Assembly (NCBI RefSeq): GCF_024362525.1
Contig: NZ_CP101458.1
Location: forward strand, 1,302,001-1,366,000
Direction: 5' to 3'
DNA: 64,000 bases
Origin: Natrononativus amylolyticus
Lineage (GTDB): Archaea; Halobacteriota; Halobacteria; Halobacteriales; Natrialbaceae
A model generated the notes under the pieces. The model saw nothing but the letters and a program-made list of their open reading frames with translations, was not told where the DNA came from and made no database searches. The translations under genes and the position numbers were made by a program. Below, piece by piece: positions 8,655-17,352 of this stretch. Numbering within the stretch: the first letter of the stretch is position 1; the number at the start of each line of letters is the position of its first letter.

Positions 8655-8825
8655 TCATCCGGGCGCCGGACCCGCGACCGTCGCCGTCACGAGGCGGTAC
8701 TCCATGGGAACGGCGTTTCGGCGGTCGTCGAAGTACCCCTCGATCGTCTCGAGCATCGCCTTGAGGGCCGCGTCGCGGGAGACGTATCTTGCCCCTTGCT
8801 ACCACAGCACGTGCGTCGAGAGCAT
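8655..8825 (-). pseudogene. possible relic of a small haloarchaeal gene with an internal stop
   Basis: On the minus strand an ATG at 8825 opens MLSTHVLW, then a TAG at 8799-8801. The same frame continues through QGARYVSRDAALKAMLETIE and then 27 more residues to a TGA at 8655-8657. The part after the stop has native codon and amino-acid bias (DAALKAMLETIEGYFDD), as expected of a real reading frame. Either a single nonsense mutation interrupted a 56-residue gene, or translation starts at an internal ATG (8756). I do not recognise the family. Confidence 0.35.
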
Positions 8826-8881
8826 AACGGTACGGAGCCGTCAGCGATCGGACCGAAGGTCGGGCGAGAGGACGGCGAGTG

Positions 8882-9994
8882 CTACCCCAGCCAGCGCTTC
8901 GCAGCCTCGCGGTAGATCCGCTCGCAGCGCTCGAGTACTTCGAGCGAGACGCTCTCGGTTTTCGTGTGCGCCTGGCCCGGCTCGGAGGCGCCACAGATCA
9001 CGCACTCGGTGCCCGCCTGCGCGAGCCAGCCGGCGTCGGTCGCGTGGGGTTTCGTGACGTGGTGGGGCGTCCCCGACTGGACCGCATCGGCGGCCTCGAG
9101 CACGGTCGCCGCGAACGCCTCGTCGGTACACTCCATCGGCGGGAGGTCCTGGTCGACCGTCCGGGTGATCCCCTCGCGCTTCTCGAGTTGCTCGAGGTCC
9201 GCGCGTTCGCCGGGAACCGTCCGCTCGTCGACGGTGATCGTACAGCGGTCGGGGACGACGTTTATCGCCGAGCCGCCCTCGATCTCGGTGACGACGACGC
9301 TCCCCGAGAGCGGCTCGTCCAGCACCTCGACGCTGGGGACCTCGAGGCCCCGGATCTCGCCGACAGCGTCTGCGGCCCGGTAGATCGCGTTCTCACCCGC
9401 CTCGGGCTCGCTGGCGTGGCTGGCCGTCCCGCGGGCGGTGATCGTACTCCCCCGGCGGCCGCGGTGGGCGACGACGACGTCCGTCACGCCGGGGCCGGAG
9501 TAGTTCGTCGAGCCCTCGGCGACGATCGCGTGCTCGGGAGCGAACCCGTTCTCGATGGCGTGGCGGGCGCCGGTCCCCCCGACCTCCTCGCCGACGAAAC
9601 TGGCGAAGACGAGTTCGCCCGCGGGCTCGGCGTCGACCGAGCGCGTTCGGCCGCTCGAGGAGCGCACCTCGCTGTCGCGGAAGGCGACCGCCGCGGCCGC
9701 GACGGCGCCCTTCATGTCCGCCGCGCCGCGGCCGTAGAGGCGACCGTCGCGGGTCTCGACGACGTACTCGTCGCCGTCGACCTGCGAGGGGGCCGGCGGG
9801 ACGACGTCGTGGTGGCCGACCAGCGCCAGCGACGGGCCGGAGCCCTTGCGGGCGATCACGTTGCCGACCGCGTCGCGGGTGACGTCCGCGTCGGTCTCGC
9901 GTCGCAGCCACGCCTCGAGTGCGTCGCCGGCGGCGGTCTCGTCGTCGTGGCTCGGGATCGAGACGAGTTCGCGCGCCAGCTCGAGTACTGCCAT
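8882..9994 (-). CDS. M20 family metallopeptidase / deacylase (ArgE-DapE type)
   Basis: Di-zinc amidohydrolase of 370 residues. The expected metal-site segments are in order: GHHDVV, GRGAADMKG, GEEVGG with the catalytic glutamate pair, EGSTNY, and the C-terminal histidine near GASEPGQAHTKTE. The insert containing ITARGTASHASEPEAGENAI is the dimerisation domain. Family members hydrolyse N-acyl amino acids such as N-succinyl-diaminopimelate or acetylornithine; no neighbouring biosynthetic gene points to the substrate. The ATG at 9994 was chosen because upstream extensions run into the promoter area of the divergent PIN-ATPase gene. Confidence 0.88.
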   Translation of the reverse strand: MAVLELARELVSIPSHDDETAAGDALEAWLRRETDADVTRDAVGNVIARKGSGPSLALVGHHDVVPPAPSQVDGDEYVVETRDGRLYGRGAADMKGAVAAAAVAFRDSEVRSSSGRTRSVDAEPAGELVFASFVGEEVGGTGARHAIENGFAPEHAIVAEGSTNYSGPGVTDVVVAHRGRRGSTITARGTASHASEPEAGENAIYRAADAVGEIRGLEVPSVEVLDEPLSGSVVVTEIEGGSAINVVPDRCTITVDERTVPGERADLEQLEKREGITRTVDQDLPPMECTDEAFAATVLEAADAVQSGTPHHVTKPHATDAGWLAQAGTECVICGASEPGQAHTKTESVSLEVLERCERIYREAAKRWLG

Positions 9995-10070
9995 GCACCG
10001 GGGTTCGTCCTCGGGGGTGTTGGCTCCGTCGACATCGGCAGGGACGCCGGCTGCGTGTGACTCCCGCAGC

Positions 10071-10076
10071 CTTATA
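10071..10076 (+). promoter_or_regulatory. TATA-like element of the PIN-ATPase gene
   Basis: CTTATA, centred about 27 nt before the ATG at 10101. This is consistent with a leaderless mRNA. Confidence 0.5.
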
Positions 10077-10100
10077 CCGGCCGCTGTCGAATCCCCGGGC

Positions 10101-11972
10101 ATGAACGTCGTGCCGGATACGAGCGTGGTCATCGACGGCCGCGTCGCTGCGGCGATCGAAGACGGGCAGTTCGAGGGAGCGACGATTTCGGTTCCCGAAG
10201 CCGTCGTCGCCGAACTCGAAGCACAGGCCAACGACGGCCACGACAGCGGCTGGGACGGCTTATCCGAGCTCAAGCGCCTCGCGGACCTCGCCGACGAGGG
10301 CGTCATCAGCCTCGAGTACGTCGGCGAGCGACCCGACGCCATCGAGCGCGGCCACGCGAGCGAGGGCGAGATCGACGCCCTCATCCGGGACCTGGCCGAG
10401 GAGCTCGACGCCACGTTCGTCACGAGCGACATCGTCCAGGCCGAAGTCGCCCAGGCGAAGGGGCTCGACGTCGAGTACGTCTCCCCCGAGGTCCGGGAGG
10501 TCGGCACGCTCGCCCTCGAGGAGTACTTCGACGACCTGACGATGAGCGTCCACCTGAAGACCGACACCGTCCCGATGGCCAAGCGGGGCGAACTCGGCGA
10601 GATGCGCTACGTGGAAATCGCCGACGAGCCGCTCTCCGAGGCGGAGGTCGACGAGCTGGCCCGCGAGGTCGTCGACGGCGCCAAGGAGGCCACCGGCGGC
10701 TTCATCGAACTCTCCGAGCCGGGGATGAAGATCGTCCAGTTCAGAGATTACCGGATCGCCATCGCCCGCCCGCCGTTTTCCGACGGGATCGAGATCACCG
10801 CCGTCAGGCCGATCGCCCAGACCGACATGGAGGACTACGAGCACGCCGACGAACTCAAAGAGCGGCTGCTCGAGCGCCAGCGCGGCGTCCTGATCTCGGG
10901 CTCGCCGGGGGCGGGGAAGTCGACGTTCGCCCAGGCGGTGGCGCGCTACCTGAGCGATCACGACTACGCCGTGAAGACGATGGAAAAGCCCCGAGACCTC
11001 CAGGTCGGCCCGGAGATCACCCAGTACACCGAGCTGGGCGGGCAGATGGAGAAGACCGCCGATGCCCTGCTGATGGTCCGGCCCGACTACACCATCTACG
11101 ACGAGGTGCGAAAGACGAACGACTTCGAGGTGTTCGCGGACATGCGGCTGGCGGGCGTCGGCATGATCGGCGTCGTCCACGCCACCCGCCCGATCGACGC
11201 CCTCCAGCGGCTGATCGGCCGGGTCGAACTCGGGATGATCCCGCAGGTCGTCGACACCGTCGTCTACATCGACGCCGGGGAGGTCGCGAAGGTGTACGAC
11301 GTGAAGACGGAGGTCAAGGTGCCCGCGGGCCTCACCGAGGAGGATCTCGCCCGCCCGGTGATCCAGGTCACCGAGTTCGAGACCGGCGTCCCCGAGTACG
11401 AGATCTACACGTTCAACCGCCAGGTCGTCACCGTCCCGCTGAAAGACGAGGAGGGCGGTCCCGGAAGCGAGTCCGGCGTCGACCGTATCGCCAAAGGCGA
11501 GATCGAACGCGAGATCCGTTCGATCGCCCGCGGTTACGTCGACGTCGAACTCAAAAGCCAGGATCGCGCGGTGGTCTACGTCGACGAGGACGACATCTCG
11601 ACGGTGATCGGCAAGGGCGGCGGCCGGATCACCGACGTCGAGAACCGCCTGGGGATCGACATCGACGTCCGGACCCACGAGGAGAACCCCCACCACGGGA
11701 CGAGCGGCGGTGAAGCCCCGTCGCGGTCGAGTAGCGGAGGGGGCCAGCCCGCCGGCCAGATCGTCACCCCCGAGATCACCTCGAGACACATCGTGATCCC
11801 CCTCGACAGCCACCACGGCGAGACCGTCGAGGTCCAGGCCGCGGGCGACTACCTCTTTACCGCGACGGTGAGCCGCGGCGGCGAGATCCAGGTCTCTCGA
11901 GGGAGCGCGATCGCGGACGAACTCGAGCGGGCGATCGACCGGAAGGATCCGGTTACCGTGGTTCCATCGTAA
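10101..11972 (+). CDS. PIN domain-RecA-like ATPase-KH domain protein (PINA family)
   Basis: A 623-residue three-domain ATPase conserved across archaea. Residues 1 to about 130 form a PIN nuclease-like domain (MNVVPDTSVVIDGRV with the first acidic residue D6; later TSDIVQAEVA). The centre is a PilT/VirB11-like ATPase with Walker A GSPGAGKST near residues 267-275 and a MVRPDYTIYDEVRKT Walker B region. The C-terminus carries a KH-type RNA/DNA-binding motif (STVIGKGGGRITDVENRLG, near 500). The Sulfolobus homologue PINA forms hexamers, binds the Hjc resolvase and drives branch migration; that role is inferred here. Monocistronic, with the ATG fixed by the TATA spacing. Confidence 0.9.
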   Translation: MNVVPDTSVVIDGRVAAAIEDGQFEGATISVPEAVVAELEAQANDGHDSGWDGLSELKRLADLADEGVISLEYVGERPDAIERGHASEGEIDALIRDLAEELDATFVTSDIVQAEVAQAKGLDVEYVSPEVREVGTLALEEYFDDLTMSVHLKTDTVPMAKRGELGEMRYVEIADEPLSEAEVDELAREVVDGAKEATGGFIELSEPGMKIVQFRDYRIAIARPPFSDGIEITAVRPIAQTDMEDYEHADELKERLLERQRGVLISGSPGAGKSTFAQAVARYLSDHDYAVKTMEKPRDLQVGPEITQYTELGGQMEKTADALLMVRPDYTIYDEVRKTNDFEVFADMRLAGVGMIGVVHATRPIDALQRLIGRVELGMIPQVVDTVVYIDAGEVAKVYDVKTEVKVPAGLTEEDLARPVIQVTEFETGVPEYEIYTFNRQVVTVPLKDEEGGPGSESGVDRIAKGEIEREIRSIARGYVDVELKSQDRAVVYVDEDDISTVIGKGGGRITDVENRLGIDIDVRTHEENPHHGTSGGEAPSRSSSGGGQPAGQIVTPEITSRHIVIPLDSHHGETVEVQAAGDYLFTATVSRGGEIQVSRGSAIADELERAIDRKDPVTVVPS

Positions 11973-12021
11973 TCACAAAGCGGCGTAGCCGTACACGAAC
12001 GAAGCGGGCCCGGGCGGAACG

Positions 12022-12441
12022 TCAGCTCTGAGCCGAGGGGTCGCCGCCGAAGAACTCGGTATTTCGCCACCAGAACAGTCCCCAGGCGACGATGAATCCG
12101 AGCGCCATCGCGATCATGTCGGTCACGAGCGTCGGCAGCCCCGCGTCGGCGATCAACACGAGCGCCATCGAACTGCCGAGGGCCGCCCCGACCAGGACGA
12201 ACGCGATATCGCCGGCGATGTGCGCCCGAGAGTGCTCCCAGTAGTGGCTGCGGTCGTCGTCGTACCAGAACCCGATGTAGACGAGCACGGGAGACATCGC
12301 CGTGATGATCGTGACTACCTGGTAGGCGTCCGGCAGCCCCAGCGGGAACAGAACGAGCCAGTTGACGAGGTTCGCGAGGATCGACGCGAGGATCAACCCG
12401 ATCAGCAACCAGCCCCAGCGAGGAAGTGACTCCTTGTCCAT
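12022..12441 (-). CDS. four-helix integral membrane protein of unknown function
   Basis: 139 residues with about four hydrophobic stretches (near 10-33, 42-60, 77-97 and 105-127). The only polar cluster is the FWYDDDRSHYWEHSRAH loop in the middle. No transporter or enzyme motif is recognisable. The ATG at 12441 was preferred because the upstream extension adds only a basic, non-haloarchaeal segment. It follows the winged-helix gene by 49 bases on the same strand and could share its transcript. Confidence 0.65.
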   Translation of the reverse strand: MDKESLPRWGWLLIGLILASILANLVNWLVLFPLGLPDAYQVVTIITAMSPVLVYIGFWYDDDRSHYWEHSRAHIAGDIAFVLVGAALGSSMALVLIADAGLPTLVTDMIAMALGFIVAWGLFWWRNTEFFGGDPSAQS

Positions 12442-12490
12442 ACGCCGACTCGAGGGGCGAAAAAAATAACTGTTGCCGTTCCCGACCGAC

Positions 12491-12784
12491 TCACTCCGCA
12501 CAGCAGGCGTCCTTGTTCGCCGACTCCTCGACGCCGCCGCCGTCCGCCGTCACCGGCTCCTGAATGCGGTACAAACTCTGACGCGCGTCGGCGAAGTAGA
12601 TGTTCTCGTCGACGAGTCCGATCTCGCCGAGTCGCTCCAGGGCGTACCGAACCGTCCGCGCCGAGAGCATCGACTCCTCGACGATCTGCTTCTGCGTGAG
12701 CGGCCCATCGTACTCGAGTACTTTGAAAACGAGTTTCGCACTCGGTGGCAAGTCCGAGATATCCTCCCCATCAGTCTCTACCAT
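12491..12784 (-). CDS. MarR/ArsR-like winged-helix transcriptional regulator
   Basis: 97-residue DNA-binding protein. The winged helix-turn-helix is clear: LPPSAKLVFKVLEYDGPLTQ, then KQIVEESMLSARTVRYALERL as helices 2-3, then GLVDENIYFADARQSLYRI as the wing. The C-terminus ends NKDACCAE with a vicinal cysteine pair that could sense metal or redox state. The ATG at 12784 is supported by a TATA box about 30 nt upstream. This small regulator is widespread in haloarchaea; its targets are unknown. Confidence 0.82.
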   Translation of the reverse strand: MVETDGEDISDLPPSAKLVFKVLEYDGPLTQKQIVEESMLSARTVRYALERLGEIGLVDENIYFADARQSLYRIQEPVTADGGGVEESANKDACCAE

Positions 12785-12810
12785 GTTACGAATCGAAAAC
12801 CTCCAGCAGT

Positions 12811-12817
12811 ATAAAAG
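12811..12817 (-). promoter_or_regulatory. TATA box of the winged-helix regulator gene
   Basis: CTTTTAT on the minus strand, centred 30 nt before the ATG at 12784. It predicts a leaderless or near-leaderless mRNA. Confidence 0.55.
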
Positions 12818-13009
12818 TTGAGCCTTACGAGCCGACATTCTCGCACTAATATACACGCCACCAGTGCAGAAATATGTTGTTTCAGTGCCTGAAGGGCACG
12901 AACAGCGCACGTATTGACCAGTCAGTCAGGACCGGCCTCTTCGGAGGGATGGATGAACGTATGTGATTGAAATCCAATAAATCTGTGCAGTGATATGGGC
13001 GGGCGCCGG
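12818..13009. other. intergenic spacer without a recognisable gene
   Basis: 192 bases between the regulator promoter and the end of the DUF5305 gene. The sequence is locally AT-richer (ACTAATATACACGCC, GAAATATGTTG, AATCCAATAAATC). No open frame with haloarchaeal composition and no RNA structure was recognised. It may hold a terminator for the surface island and upstream control sites of the regulator. Confidence 0.4.
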
Positions 13010-14110
13010 CTAGAGCTTCTCCCACGCGCTGGAGTCCTCGGCGTCGACGAGATCGTCGGGTGCGTCGTCGCCCTCGGGTGGCGACTGTTCGGCGATCTCG
13101 ACCGACGGCCAGGCCGTCTCCTCCCAGGTGCCCCGCTCGCTGAAGTAGTAGACGACGTCGTCGTTGACGACGGCGAACAGCCCGCGGCGGCGGTCGTGGA
13201 CGACCCGCTCGCCCGAGTCGATCGCCACGTCGACGACGTCCTCGAGGCTGTCGAGTTCGACCTGGTGGTCGCCGATCCACATCGGGATCGTTCCGTTCGA
13301 GATCCACTCGGCGTAACGGCGCTTGTGGACCGCCTGGCGGGCCTGCTCGGGGTCGACGTCCGATCGGCCGTAGACGACCGCCGCGGCCCCGAACGCGGAG
13401 ACCCCCACGACGAGCAACAGCGCGACGAGCGAGACGTTCGGTCCGTCGGTCACTTCGGTGTGGACGGTTTCGGTGTGCGGATTCGAATCCTCGAGGGGGT
13501 CCTCGAGCCAGTAGGCGTCTCCGGTCGCCTCGAGCGGGCTCGTCGCCGCGAGTTCGCCGGCGTACTCGCCGGTGTCGTACTCGACGAGCACCTCGAGGGA
13601 GGCGTCGACCGTGCCGACGCCGCCGAGTTCGCGTTCGACGTCGTGTTTGCGCTCGAGAACCGCCGGCACGTCGACGTCGATCTCGGAGGTGGCGACGCCG
13701 TCTTCGACCGGCGCCGTGTGGCGGTCGACGGTCGCAGTTTCCTCCCAGAACACCGACCCGCCGCGGGTCGCCTCGAGGCGAATCCGTACCTCGTGTGTGA
13801 CGTCGGCGTCGTCCGAGCCGACCGCCGTCGCCGGCGAGACGACCAGCGTCGGCGAATCGTTCAGCAGGTACACCGCGTTGTCCTCGAGTTCGGTTCCCTC
13901 CGCCCAGAGCCCGTCCTGGACGACGAGGGCGCTCGTGGACGCTTCCGTCGACACCTCTCCGCCGACCTCCTCGGGAACGGTCGTCGTCTCGGGCGTCGCG
14001 GCGACCCAGCCGGCCGCCACGACGGCGAGAACGCCCACGACGACCAGCACCAGCAGGAGCCGTCGGCCGTGGGTTGCGATCAGCAGGTCGACGCGCGGGT
14101 TCTCGGTCAC
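13010..14110 (-). CDS. DUF5305 domain membrane protein of the surface island
   Basis: 366 residues with a transmembrane helix at about 18-36, a large extracytoplasmic beta-rich region (THEVRIRLEATRGGSVFWEETATVDR...), a second helix near 225-247 and a cytoplasmic C-terminal domain (RYAEWISNGTIPMW, ELDSLEDVVDVAIDSGERVVHD). The C-terminal signature is typical of haloarchaeal DUF5305 proteins, which I know from loci with ER-type signal peptidases and DUF1102 proteins. The start is probably the GTG at 14110, just before ENPRVDLLIATHGRRLLL; a GTG at 14218 would add a basic, unlikely N-terminus. Last gene of the leftward group, 144 bases after the signal peptidase gene. Role unknown; an assembly or anchoring factor is a guess. 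Confidence 0.72.
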   Translation of the reverse strand: MTENPRVDLLIATHGRRLLLVLVVVGVLAVVAAGWVAATPETTTVPEEVGGEVSTEASTSALVVQDGLWAEGTELEDNAVYLLNDSPTLVVSPATAVGSDDADVTHEVRIRLEATRGGSVFWEETATVDRHTAPVEDGVATSEIDVDVPAVLERKHDVERELGGVGTVDASLEVLVEYDTGEYAGELAATSPLEATGDAYWLEDPLEDSNPHTETVHTEVTDGPNVSLVALLLVVGVSAFGAAAVVYGRSDVDPEQARQAVHKRRYAEWISNGTIPMWIGDHQVELDSLEDVVDVAIDSGERVVHDRRRGLFAVVNDDVVYYFSERGTWEETAWPSVEIAEQSPPEGDDAPDDLVDAEDSSAWEKL

Positions 14111-14254
14111 GAACCGCCACCCCCGGGCACTGCGACCGGTTCGCGGCGGCTCAGGTCGTCCCACCCGCCGTCCTGGCCCCACCGAGACCACTGACCTCTC
14201 ACAAGGAATACAATACACTCTGTTATCATAAAATTGTTGATTCGTTTCTAGATA

Positions 14255-15424
14255 TCAGCGCCACCGCCGCAGTTTCCGCTCGAGTCTGACCGACCGCGGG
14301 ACGTGCGAGCCGGCGCTTCGAAGCCTGAGATCGCCCGTTCCGAACAGTGCGGCGACGACACCGGTGATCGCGCCGACCAGCACCGCGTTCACGGCGCCGA
14401 TCGCGACGAGCGGGTGGAGTCCGTGGAGCCACGCCAGCACCGACGGCGGCAACACCAGCAGGTACCGCGACTCCTCGACGTGGTGGACGGTCTCTCCGCT
14501 TTCCTCGGGTGCCGTGAGCGTCACCGTCGTCCCGCCGGTCGCGCGGCTGCCAACCGCGACGCGCTCCGTGGCGACCGCCGTGGCGCCGCTGGCCGGCTCG
14601 AGGACCGCGACGACGGGCACGAAGCCGGCGTTGTCGATCGCGTGCTCGAGTTCGGTCGTCTCCCCGGGTGCGACGACCTGTGGGTCCTCGGTCGGCGACG
14701 CCGTCGCCACGAGGCCGTACTCGTGAACCCCAGACGGGACGACCATCGCCGCGGTTGCGAGCGTCACGAGGACGAGCAACACGGCGACGAGGACGGTTCG
14801 GAACGCGAGCACGTTTCGCCGCGAGTCGGGCCGACGCGGGTGGCGCGTCGCCGCGCCGGATCGGTCGAGCAGCGCGCCGAAACCGAGCAGGGCGACGCCG
14901 ACGCCGACGAGCAGCGCCCCGACGTTGTCGCCCTCGAGCTGGGCCGTCGTCCCGGCCGCCCCGGTCACCGAGCCGACGGCGGTTTCGACGCCGCTCTGGA
15001 CGCCCATGATCGCCGTTCCGAGGTGCGGGATGGTGACGACCTCGCCGTTCACCTGGAGGGCGACGGCCACGATCTGGCCGTCGGTCACCGGCGGCTCGCC
15101 GCCGTCCTGGTCGGTAAACGGGTTCGCGTCGCCGTGGGTGACGTAGCCCTCGTCGGTCTCGGCGACGACCCGGTGAGTCGTGAGCCCGCCGTCGTGGAGG
15201 TGCGTGGCGTCGAAGACGACGACGTCGCCCGTTCCCACCTCGCCGGCGACCGCACTCGGCACCGCGACGAAGCCGTCGCCGGCGTCCATCGTCGGCTCCA
15301 TACTCCCCGTCGCGACGTAGCCGAGCAGGATCGGTTGGCCGAACAACTGGCCGAGGAGCAACGAGAGCACCACGACCGCGAGGACGACGGCGCCCGCTCG
15401 CTCGAGAATCGTTCGCGCCGTCAT
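14255..15424 (-). CDS. signal peptidase I, ER/SipW type, with C-terminal membrane extension
   Basis: Membrane serine protease that removes signal peptides. After an N-terminal helix (residues 11-28) come the catalytic serine in GSMEPTM (S41), the histidine in TTHRVV (H84, replacing the bacterial lysine) and the aspartate in THGDANPF (D99). This Ser-His pattern is the ER/SipW type. At 389 residues it is about twice the length of a minimal enzyme; the second half adds membrane helices near 165-180 and 205-230, an extracytoplasmic domain and a C-terminal helix pair. The ATG at 15424 was preferred to the GTG at 15475. It lies between the CARDB-like and DUF5305 genes, suggesting a dedicated processing role for the secreted neighbours. 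Confidence 0.85.
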   Translation of the reverse strand: MTARTILERAGAVVLAVVVLSLLLGQLFGQPILLGYVATGSMEPTMDAGDGFVAVPSAVAGEVGTGDVVVFDATHLHDGGLTTHRVVAETDEGYVTHGDANPFTDQDGGEPPVTDGQIVAVALQVNGEVVTIPHLGTAIMGVQSGVETAVGSVTGAAGTTAQLEGDNVGALLVGVGVALLGFGALLDRSGAATRHPRRPDSRRNVLAFRTVLVAVLLVLVTLATAAMVVPSGVHEYGLVATASPTEDPQVVAPGETTELEHAIDNAGFVPVVAVLEPASGATAVATERVAVGSRATGGTTVTLTAPEESGETVHHVEESRYLLVLPPSVLAWLHGLHPLVAIGAVNAVLVGAITGVVAALFGTGDLRLRSAGSHVPRSVRLERKLRRWR

Positions 15425-15643
15425 CCGGGCGTATCCTCCCTGTCCATCGCTCGAGTGTCCCTCACCGTTTCCCACTGCCGGCGCCCGCCCGCAGCCCGAC
15501 CCGCGGTCCGGTTCGATGCCGGCCGCCCCACCGCACCGGGGGCGTTTCGTCCGTTCTGGGTCGGGAACCGGTCTAAATCTTGTGGCCGTTCGCCCGAAGC
15601 GCGACCCGCGAACGCGCGCTCGAGCGGCGTTCGCGACACGAAG

Positions 15644-16771
15644 TCACCACCGCCAGCGCCGGCGGACGGCGCCGGCTGCGAACAGCAGGCCGAGCACCGC
15701 CGGCGGCGCGACGGCGACCCCCATCGAACTCGCCAGTTCGCGGCTGCCGGCCGACAGCAGCGGCTGCGTGACCGTCACCTCCCCCGCCTCGACGCCGCTG
15801 ATCGCCACCTCGTAGGTCCCTTCCTCGGCGAGCGGTCGTTCGAACGTCACCGTTCGTTCCTCGCCCGGCTCGAGCGCGAGCGCCTGGGTCTCGAGGACGA
15901 TCCCCCCGACGGCGAACTCCGCGAAGACGTCGCCCGCCTCGTCGCCGTGGTTCTCGAAGGTCGCCGTCGCCACGACGGGCTCGCCGGGTCGGACCGTCTC
16001 CGACTCGAGGGTCGCGTCGTCGACGGTGACGTTCGCGCCGCCGGTCGGTTCCGAAACCGTTACCGTCTCGGTGTGGTCGCCGATCCCCACCTCGAACGTG
16101 CCGGCGAGGTCCATCGACCGCTCGAACTCGACGGTTTCGGTTTCGCCGGGGCCGACCACCACGGTCGTCCGATCGACCACCACCCCGTCGACGGTGAGTT
16201 CGACCGGCACCACCGCGGTTCGCTCGCCGGGGTTCTCGAGCGTGGCGGTCACCGAGAGGGTGTCGCCGGCCTCGAGGTCGGTGCCCGAGAGGGTGACGGC
16301 TGGGGGCTCGAGGCTCACCTGCTCCGCCGCCCGGCTATCGCTGTCGTCGTCATCCTCTGCGTACTCGACGGTGAACGTGATCTCCTCGCGCGCGTCCGAC
16401 GCCACGTGGGTGTCGACGGCGACCCCGATCGAGATCGGTTCGCCGGGGGTTGGCTCGAGGGGGCTCGAGCCGTCGACCGGCGTTCCGGATTCGTCGTAGA
16501 GGGTGAGGCCGTCGACGTCGTGCTCAAGCCAGATCCGCTCGACTGCGTCGTCGGTAGCGGTGACCGTGAACACGTCGTCCGCCGTGGTTACGGCGTCGTC
16601 GTTGAGGCGGTCGAGTTTGAGCTCGAGGTCGCCGTTTTCGGTGGTGGCGTACTGGCTTGTTGGCTCGAGAGAGATAGGGTTAGTGGTGTCAAAATTCAGT
16701 GCAATGGCAGTAGCTGGAAATATCAAAAGAGATGAAAGAACCACAACAAAAAGAAGTGTACGAATGTCCAT
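15644..16771 (-). CDS. secreted, C-terminally anchored protein with DUF1102-like head and CARDB-like repeats
   Basis: 375 residues: a signal peptide (1-23), then a segment LKLDRLNDDAVTTADDVFTV that closely echoes the neighbouring DUF1102 protein. Two CARDB-like beta-sandwich repeats follow (VTLSGTDLEAGDTLSVTATLENPG and VTVDDATLESETVRPGEP onward). The C-terminus is a hydrophobic helix and a basic tail RRRWRW, so the protein should sit in the membrane facing outward. It follows the DUF1102 gene by 38 bases. Inferred role: cell-surface anchor or basal subunit for the secreted DUF1102 protein. No catalytic residues are seen. Confidence 0.72.
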   Translation of the reverse strand: MDIRTLLFVVVLSSLLIFPATAIALNFDTTNPISLEPTSQYATTENGDLELKLDRLNDDAVTTADDVFTVTATDDAVERIWLEHDVDGLTLYDESGTPVDGSSPLEPTPGEPISIGVAVDTHVASDAREEITFTVEYAEDDDDSDSRAAEQVSLEPPAVTLSGTDLEAGDTLSVTATLENPGERTAVVPVELTVDGVVVDRTTVVVGPGETETVEFERSMDLAGTFEVGIGDHTETVTVSEPTGGANVTVDDATLESETVRPGEPVVATATFENHGDEAGDVFAEFAVGGIVLETQALALEPGEERTVTFERPLAEEGTYEVAISGVEAGEVTVTQPLLSAGSRELASSMGVAVAPPAVLGLLFAAGAVRRRWRW

Positions 16772-16809
16772 CAGTAATCTAAAATAACTCTATGACCACC
16801 AGTTAGGTG

Positions 16810-17352
16810 TTAGTCGCCGTTGCCAGAGGAATCGAAATTGGCAGTAATCCTGAATTGATCAATAGAACCCAACGCATCCTCAATATCTTGATGAGTCTCA
16901 GCGTTACTGATCTTAGATGGCCTCGTGTCAAACTTAAAGCCATAGTCCTCATCATCATCTGCCGAAATATCACTCCCATCAGCGTTCATATCAATAACTT
17001 CGTTAAGAATATTTGCATCGTCGCCATCAATTTCGGTGCCATCCTGGTCTAATAGGTCTATAGAGATTGTTACTTTATTAGACCCATTATTTTCAATATT
17101 GAATACATTATCGAAATTAGTTACTGCATCTTTGTTTAAATCGTCAAAGGTGAACTCAACAATCCCATCACCATCACTAATATAATTGTCATTTCCAGAA
17201 AGGCTGAGATAAGCATCTGAATCATCCGCGACCTCAATAGTCGCGCTTCGGTCCGCCTCTACACTACTAAACGCACCCGTCCCGAGCGCGGCTCCGCCGC
17301 CAGCGACGATCGTTCCCAGTCCAAGTAACACATTGCGTCTGTTCATTCTCAT
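16810..17352 (-). CDS. DUF1102 secreted protein (putative surface-fibre subunit)
   Basis: 180 residues. The N-terminus MRMNRRNVLLGLGTIVAGGG is a signal peptide with a twin-arginine-like start, followed by GAFSSVEADRSATIEVADDSDAYLSL. The body contains FDDLNKDAVTNFDNVFNIENN, the hallmark of haloarchaeal DUF1102 proteins. The ATG at 17352 is preceded by a GGAG Shine-Dalgarno core (17362-17365); the ATG at 17346 is an alternative. The gene is AT-richer than its surroundings. First gene of the leftward surface operon, followed by its membrane-anchored relative and a SipW-type peptidase. Bacterial SipW substrates such as TasA form extracellular fibres; that function here is inferred. Confidence 0.78.
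   Translation of the reverse strand: MRMNRRNVLLGLGTIVAGGGAALGTGAFSSVEADRSATIEVADDSDAYLSLSGNDNYISDGDGIVEFTFDDLNKDAVTNFDNVFNIENNGSNKVTISIDLLDQDGTEIDGDDANILNEVIDMNADGSDISADDDEDYGFKFDTRPSKISNAETHQDIEDALGSIDQFRITANFDSSGNGD

Noticed and set aside
15421-15639. A 72-residue minus-strand frame exactly filling the gap between the CARDB-like and signal peptidase genes, with GTG start and ATGA overlap
   Set aside because: The positions look operon-like, but the protein is arginine-rich and basic with no hydrophobic core, unlike haloarchaeal proteins. It is more likely leader sequence of the peptidase gene.
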